Shown: one piece after another, positions 7,887 through 12,932 of the stretch | How the letters are laid out: each line of letters opens with the position of its first letter | Numbering within the stretch: the first letter of the stretch is position 1 | From: Flavobacteriaceae bacterium | GTDB lineage: Bacteria > Bacteroidota > Bacteroidia > Flavobacteriales > Flavobacteriaceae | Direction: 5' to 3' | Length of the DNA: 12,932 nt | Assembly: GCA_016763215.1 (NCBI GenBank) | Contig: JAESUF010000009.1 | Span: 1-12,932 of the forward strand | Program-made: the position numbers and the translations under genes | Notes under the pieces: generated by a model | What the model saw: only the letters and a program-made list of their open reading frames with translations | Databases searched by the model: none | Told to the model about the DNA's origin: nothing

Positions 7887-10800
7887 TTATTCAATAGCGA
7901 GCTTCTCTTGCTTTTCAATTGAATTATGATCAACTACTTTATTCAAATATGTATGAATTACAGTAGAAACTTCTTTGGCATAAGGATTCTTAATGATGGT
8001 AATATGATTTCCGGGTACATGGACAATTTCAAAGTCATTTTCGGTGTAATTACTCCAACCATAACAGACATCATTTTCAAATTCATCCGTTACGAAAGTT
8101 GAGTCCTCTGCCTTAATTAATAAAACCGGACCTTTATAGGTTTCGGTTCGGTAAAACAAAGCCATATCATGATGTAATATCATTCGATCTAGGAAGACTT
8201 GAAATTCATTGACCTTAACTCCTTCGGGAACAAGATTGTATTTTTTGAATTCCTGAAGAAATAAACCCGTTCTTTCAGATTCACTTAGAGGTTCCAGATT
8301 CTCTTTCGTCAATAAGGTTTTTTTGCCTGCAATATGATCTATTTTCCCGCCAAACACAGCAAGTCTTTCCAACGTACCTGTAGCCCCTTCAAAATGTTGG
8401 TTCTCTCGAGCTGGTGCTTTTTGATCAAGGATTAATACAGGAATTTGCTGTTCATTTTTCGAGTGTTGTTGTTTTGCCATCTCAAATGCGATCACTGCTC
8501 CCATGGACCAACCTCCAAACACTAAATCTTCTTCTGGATTTGTTTTTTCAATTTCTGCCAAATAACTCTTAGCAACTTCTTCAATGGTTGTCAAATCATC
8601 ATTGTCAAAAACAGACTGCAATCCAAATACATTGTATTCCTCTGGGAACTCTAATGCAAGTTCATAATAAGACATAATATCACCTCCGGCAGGGTGAACA
8701 AAATAGAGGTTTATTGAACCAGTACCTTTTCGAATTGGAACAACAGACGATGTTTCCCTCTGTGCACCAGCCTTATTTACTTCATTCGCCAACTGCGCAA
8801 TAGATTTACTATGGAAAAGAACGTTTATCCCAAGATTGGTTGAAAAACGCCTATTGATTTTCTCGAAAATTTCAATTGCTGCCAGAGAATTTCCACCAAG
8901 ATTGAAAAAGTCATCGTGAATTGATAAAGTCTTTATTTCTAAAACTTCCTTCAAAGTCTGAGCAATAAATAATTCTGTTTCATCTCGAGGATTTATAAGT
9001 TCTCCGTCTTCTATTTGACCTATTTCATTTGATAAAAGAAGTTTTTTGTCATCCACTTTTCCATTGCCCAATCTTAGAATTTGATCCACGATGATTACCT
9101 GTTCTGGAACCATATAAGAAGGCAATTGATTCTGCAGAAATTCTCGGATCTTATTCGGGGTTATTGTCTTTCCTGGCTCTGATTCCACATAAAGTAAAAT
9201 AGAATCCGAATCAATTAATACACGGTTTGCAACAACTCCTTCGTAATTTTGAACCAATAATTCAATTGCTTCAGTTTCTACCCTATATCCTCTAACTTTC
9301 TGCTGACGATCTATTCTTCCTAAAAATTCAATGTTCCCACCTATTCTTTTTCTACCTAGATCTCCCGTTTTGTAATAACGGTCATTTGTATTTCCAAAGT
9401 TTAGCCCAAAAGACTTCTCACTTAAGATCTGATTATTATGATATCCTAGACTTACATTCTTTCCACAAATGAGTATTTCACCTGCTAAACCGTCCGATAC
9501 AATTTTGTTATTATAATCAACAATAAAGACCTGATTGTTATCCAAGACAGCGCCTATTGGAATGATGGAATTTTCTTCAACATCTTTAATTTCATGTGTT
9601 AGTATTCCAATCGACGTTTCTGTAGGTCCGTAATGATTAATAACCCTTAAATCAGGTCTATTACTTCTAATTTTGAGAATAAGTTCGGCAGTCACTTTTT
9701 CACCTCCTAAAACCAACAAAGTTCGCGGTAGTATCTCAAATCCGTTCTGGGATTTTAACAAACTAGCAAGATGGGAAGGAACTATTTTCAAGCAATCTAC
9801 CCTATGTGTTTTCAAATAGCTGGATAATTCCAACGGATTTGTTATCAATTCTGTTGCAATAAAATTCAGAGAAGCTCCATGCATCAACGCTGGAAAAATC
9901 TGGGTATTTCCAAGATCCGTAGTAATTGTTGAAACAGATCCAAAAGTAGCATCCTCGTTTAATGAGAATCGTTTCCAAACGGCAGTAGAATAATTAACTA
10001 ATTGTTCGTGCCCAATTTTTACGCCTTTTGGTTTCCCTGTAGTACCTGAAGTATATAGAAGATAGGCTAAATCAGTCCTCTCAATTGTTTGATCAGGGTT
10101 CTTTATTGAATATGTATCCAACTCTTTCTGAACATCATCAAGTACAATGGTATCCTGTTGAAATGTATCCGCGTAATCTGCAGATGTAATAATTAAATGA
10201 ACTTGTGTATCGTCTAGAATAAAGTCCGTATAAGATTTGGGCTGATTCAAATCAATAGGCACATAGGCAAGTCCCGCTTTATGTATGGCTAATATCGAAA
10301 TTATTTGATTTTCAGATCGATCTAGCGCTATGACTACAAATTTATCGTCATCCGATTTAAGGTGAATCAACTGATGCGCCAATTGATTGGATTTTTCATT
10401 TAGCAACTTATAACTCCAATCGAATTCACCATAAATTAATGCGATGGCATCAGGAGTTGACTGTGCTTTCTCTTCAAACGCATGTAAATAACTATCGTAG
10501 TCAATCTTTTTTTCAGCATAACTAATTGGCTCAATTGGCTCTTCAATACTTAATATGCTAACCTTCTTTTCTGGGTAATCTATTACTTCATTTAACAGGT
10601 AGGTATATCTCTTCAAAAATTGATCAACTGTCTCTTTTTTGAATAACTTGGTTTGATACGTAAGCGATAAAAATAATTGATCCCCAACTTCCTCTATCCA
10701 TAAATCGAGATCATATTTTGATACATCATAATCCGATTTCACTGGAGAAATTCTAATCCCTTCAACTTCATACATCTGAGGAATGTTCTGGTACACGAAT

Positions 10801-11969
10801 AGCACCTGAAACAACGGCGAATAGGCCAACGACCTTTCTGGTTTTAATTCATCTATCAATTTATCAAATGGCAAGTCTTGATGGGTTACTATTTTTTCAC
10901 CCGCGGCTTTTACCTGAAGTAAGTATTCCTCAAAAGATTGCTCAGGAGAAATTGAAGTAACCAAAGGAAGCGTATTTAAAAACATTCCTACTGTTTCTTG
11001 AAATTCCTTCAACTTACGATTCGCCAATGGAATTCCCACAGAAATTTCATTACTCAGAGAGTATTTGTGTAAAAGAACATTAAACGTAGCTAGTAAAAAA
11101 TGAAATACATTTAGGTTCTTGTCTTTACAATATTGGTTCATCTTAGCGACCAATTTAGAATCGATGACTGTTTTAACAAGAGCGCCTTCATAATTAATCA
11201 CTGTTGGACGTTTATAATCCAACGGTAAATTAATTGGTTCGGGTGCAGTGGAAATCATTTCTTTTATTCCATTTAATGCTTTTTGGAATCCATCACCTTT
11301 CAACCAAGTATTTTCCCACAAGACATAATCTATAAATTGATACTTCAATTCAGGAAGTCTTTCAGGAGCCTTTTCTAACTGGCTAAGTTCGTGTAATGTT
11401 CGGAAAATTTGTGTGCTAGACCAAGCATCAGAAATGATATGATGCGAAGTGTACATTACTGCCGTTTCCTTATCTGAAATGGTAATTTGTGTAAATCTAA
11501 ATAAGGGGAAATCCTCTACATTAATAACGTTTTGGCCATCTTCTTTAAGAATTTCCAATACCTTCGATTCCTTTTCAGCCTCATCAATATGTGTGATGTC
11601 TATTTTGTTTATCTGAATTGGAACTTCAGGGTGAATCTTTTGAAACATTTTCCCCTCTCTACTAAAAAAAGAGGTCCGTAATATTTCATGTTGCTGAGCT
11701 ATTAATTGAACACCACTAACATATCTATCAAAATCTAGGTCATGGGTAGAAAATATATTAATCCCTACTGGATTGGTATATAGAAACGATTCAGGGTTTA
11801 ATTTTGACATAAACCACATTCGCCGTTGAGCACTACTAACTGGATATTCTTCCGCTTCATTTCGCGGCATCAACGGCATCTCCTTTTTAGATTTACCTAG
11901 TTTTTTCATCAACACTTTTAACTGCGCTGGTGATAATTGATTGATCCTATTTTTTAAATCTTTATCCAT
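7887..11969 (-). CDS. NRPS termination module C-A(Asp)-T-TE
   Basis: This is a 1360-residue single-module synthetase. After a lead-in helix (1-40) comes the condensation domain (about 43-470), with HHIISDA at 176-182 where the last motif residue is Ala instead of Gly. The adenylation domain (about 490-975) shows SGTTGKPKG (641-649), YGPTE (780-784), YKTGD (866-870), GRIDRQQKVRGYRVE (884-898) and NGKVD (969-973). Aligned by eye to GrsA-PheA, the pocket residues are D685, L686, T689, K728, V753, G755, H779, I787, G788 and K971, i.e. DLTKVGHIGK, the classical Asp code. The carrier domain carries the pantetheine serine S1028 in LGGNS. The thioesterase (about 1085-1345) has GWSMG with S1155, plus D1182 and H1322 as likely triad members. 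There is no epimerisation or methyltransferase domain. It should accept an upstream acyl chain, add L-aspartate and release the product by hydrolysis or cyclisation. Confidence 0.95.
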   Translation of the reverse strand: MDKDLKNRINQLSPAQLKVLMKKLGKSKKEMPLMPRNEAEEYPVSSAQRRMWFMSKLNPESFLYTNPVGINIFSTHDLDFDRYVSGVQLIAQQHEILRTSFFSREGKMFQKIHPEVPIQINKIDITHIDEAEKESKVLEILKEDGQNVINVEDFPLFRFTQITISDKETAVMYTSHHIISDAWSSTQIFRTLHELSQLEKAPERLPELKYQFIDYVLWENTWLKGDGFQKALNGIKEMISTAPEPINLPLDYKRPTVINYEGALVKTVIDSKLVAKMNQYCKDKNLNVFHFLLATFNVLLHKYSLSNEISVGIPLANRKLKEFQETVGMFLNTLPLVTSISPEQSFEEYLLQVKAAGEKIVTHQDLPFDKLIDELKPERSLAYSPLFQVLFVYQNIPQMYEVEGIRISPVKSDYDVSKYDLDLWIEEVGDQLFLSLTYQTKLFKKETVDQFLKRYTYLLNEVIDYPEKKVSILSIEEPIEPISYAEKKIDYDSYLHAFEEKAQSTPDAIALIYGEFDWSYKLLNEKSNQLAHQLIHLKSDDDKFVVIALDRSENQIISILAIHKAGLAYVPIDLNQPKSYTDFILDDTQVHLIITSADYADTFQQDTIVLDDVQKELDTYSIKNPDQTIERTDLAYLLYTSGTTGKPKGVKIGHEQLVNYSTAVWKRFSLNEDATFGSVSTITTDLGNTQIFPALMHGASLNFIATELITNPLELSSYLKTHRVDCLKIVPSHLASLLKSQNGFEILPRTLLVLGGEKVTAELILKIRSNRPDLRVINHYGPTETSIGILTHEIKDVEENSIIPIGAVLDNNQVFIVDYNNKIVSDGLAGEILICGKNVSLGYHNNQILSEKSFGLNFGNTNDRYYKTGDLGRKRIGGNIEFLGRIDRQQKVRGYRVETEAIELLVQNYEGVVANRVLIDSDSILLYVESEPGKTITPNKIREFLQNQLPSYMVPEQVIIVDQILRLGNGKVDDKKLLLSNEIGQIEDGELINPRDETELFIAQTLKEVLEIKTLSIHDDFFNLGGNSLAAIEIFEKINRRFSTNLGINVLFHSKSIAQLANEVNKAGAQRETSSVVPIRKGTGSINLYFVHPAGGDIMSYYELALEFPEEYNVFGLQSVFDNDDLTTIEEVAKSYLAEIEKTNPEEDLVFGGWSMGAVIAFEMAKQQHSKNEQQIPVLILDQKAPARENQHFEGATGTLERLAVFGGKIDHIAGKKTLLTKENLEPLSESERTGLFLQEFKKYNLVPEGVKVNEFQVFLDRMILHHDMALFYRTETYKGPVLLIKAEDSTFVTDEFENDVCYGWSNYTENDFEIVHVPGNHITIIKNPYAKEVSTVIHTYLNKVVDHNSIEKQEKLAIE

Positions 11970-12004
11970 TCAGTTTATTCCACTAAAGAATGTTTGAATT
12001 ATTA

Positions 12005-12932
12005 TTAATATGTCAGTACTACTTTTCCAATATGCTCAGATTTGGATAAGAACGCCAAAGCTCTTCCCAATTCATTAATTTTAAAATTAGTACAGATCAA
12101 GGGCTTAAAAATTCCTTGGGCATGTAAATCTGAAACTTCATTCATGTATTGAGTAGATAACTCAGGGTGCCATCCCATATTCAGAGCAGTAAAAGACAGG
12201 TTTTTCGTAAAAGCTCCAAGAGGTATCGACTCATTCTTTGCGATATCTTTTAAATCTATCTGCAAAAAATGCCCGTATTGACGAAGAATTTCCAACCCTT
12301 TTTTAGTTGCTTCTCCCGCAATTGTATTGAGAACGACATCTATTCCTTCCCCATTTGTTCGCTCCATAATTTCATCTGCAAAATCCAAACTTCTAGAATC
12401 CATAGGAGCATCAAAACCTATAGATTTCAAATAGTCTCTTTTCTTTTCTGTCCCTGCTGTTACAAAGATTTCTGCCCCTAACCATTTGGCTATTTCTATG
12501 GCAGAAAGACCTACAGACCCTGTAGCTGTGTGAATCAATACTCTTTTACCTGGTTTAACATTGGCTACATATTTCAAAGAGTAATAGCTGGTCATATAGG
12601 CAGTTGGTATCGCGGCAGCTTCTTCCCAACTTATGTTTTTTGGCTTTTTAATTACATTATACTTTTCCGCATTTTGGTAGGCTTTGAAATTCTCAGTAGA
12701 AAAGAAGAATACTTTATCTCCACTCTTGAAATTTTTAATATTCGCGCCAACCTCGGTCACAATTCCTGAATAGTCCGTCCCCATTGTAGTAGTTACTCCA
12801 GGTGGATCATAGTACATCTTCAATCCTATTAAGATATCTCTGAAATTCAGGCTTACTGCCTTTACCTTAATTTGAATTTGATCCTCTTTTGGAGGAACCA
12901 TTTCAATTGGTTTCAAGACAATACTGTTAAAA
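12005..12932 (-). CDS. Polyketide enoylreductase domain (C-terminal part, gene runs off window)
   Basis: The frame stays open to the right edge, so this is the 3' end of a longer or barely truncated gene. A TTG at 12916 is only an internal codon or alternative start. Counting from that codon, the 303 residues cover an almost complete PKS-type enoylreductase of the medium-chain dehydrogenase family. Visible blocks are LNFRDILIGLKMYY (23-36), GTDYSGIVTEVG (46-57), the NADPH motif HTATGSVGLSAIEIAK (129-144), DSRSLDFADEI (173-183), GIDVVLNTIAGE (191-202) and the closing GKVVLTY. It would reduce an enoyl thioester with NADPH. The protein ends directly after this domain, with no KR or ACP following, so it is either a PKS with an unusual C-terminal ER or a stand-alone trans-acting ER. 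Two residues proposed as proton donors in this family appear replaced (L222 and N246). The NRPS gene follows after 35 bases, implying one operon. Confidence 0.88.
   Translation of the reverse strand, partial: FNSIVLKPIEMVPPKEDQIQIKVKAVSLNFRDILIGLKMYYDPPGVTTTMGTDYSGIVTEVGANIKNFKSGDKVFFFSTENFKAYQNAEKYNVIKKPKNISWEEAAAIPTAYMTSYYSLKYVANVKPGKRVLIHTATGSVGLSAIEIAKWLGAEIFVTAGTEKKRDYLKSIGFDAPMDSRSLDFADEIMERTNGEGIDVVLNTIAGEATKKGLEILRQYGHFLQIDLKDIAKNESIPLGAFTKNLSFTALNMGWHPELSTQYMNEVSDLHAQGIFKPLICTNFKINELGRALAFLSKSEHIGKVVLTY

Noticed and set aside
12005..12916. Calling the last gene a complete stand-alone quinone oxidoreductase starting at 12916.
   Set aside because: The codon at 12916 is TTG, the frame is open to the window edge, and the residues before it (FNSIV) continue the enoylreductase domain; the true start is outside the window.

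Overview
The window is AT-rich. Its genes have A/T-rich leaders and almost no recognisable Shine-Dalgarno sequences, which together with the protein style suggests a Bacteroidota (Cytophagia/Flavobacteriia-like) chromosome. The taxonomic call is inference. Nearly all of the 12.9 kb is coding, and the genes look like one end of a hybrid polyketide/non-ribosomal-peptide (PKS-NRPS) biosynthetic cluster. No IS element, tRNA, rRNA or CRISPR array is visible, and no gap between genes exceeds about 125 bases.

Left arm, + strand (33-3914). Four genes read rightward: a class I SAM methyltransferase with an unusual N-terminal helical domain, a TauD-type Fe(II)/2-oxoglutarate dioxygenase, a SAM-binding protein with a nicotianamine-synthase-like GSGPMP motif, and a short DUF1702 protein. 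DUF1702 is a family of unknown function known from enediyne-type PKS clusters. A strong hairpin at 3965-3994 separates this arm from the right arm and probably terminates transcription from both sides.

Right arm, - strand (12932 to 4040). Five closely spaced genes (gaps of 12-49 bases) read leftward. In transcription order they are: the end of a polyketide-type enoylreductase that runs off the window, a C-A-T-TE NRPS module of 1360 aa, an O-methyltransferase with a dimerisation domain, an Sfp-type phosphopantetheinyl transferase, and a 643-aa FMO-like flavoprotein. The spacing suggests one operon whose promoter lies beyond the right edge.

How they may work together (inference). An upstream PKS would build and reduce an acyl chain, and the NRPS would condense it with one amino acid. 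The adenylation-domain pocket reads D-L-T-K-V-G-H-I-G-K, which is the textbook aspartate code. The thioesterase would then release the product, so this is probably the last assembly step. The phosphopantetheinyl transferase would activate the carrier domains. The O-methyltransferase, FMO-like enzyme, TauD-like dioxygenase and second methyltransferase are candidate tailoring enzymes, and the nicotianamine-synthase-like protein may supply or modify an unusual amino acid. I do not recognise this set of genes as a known cluster.
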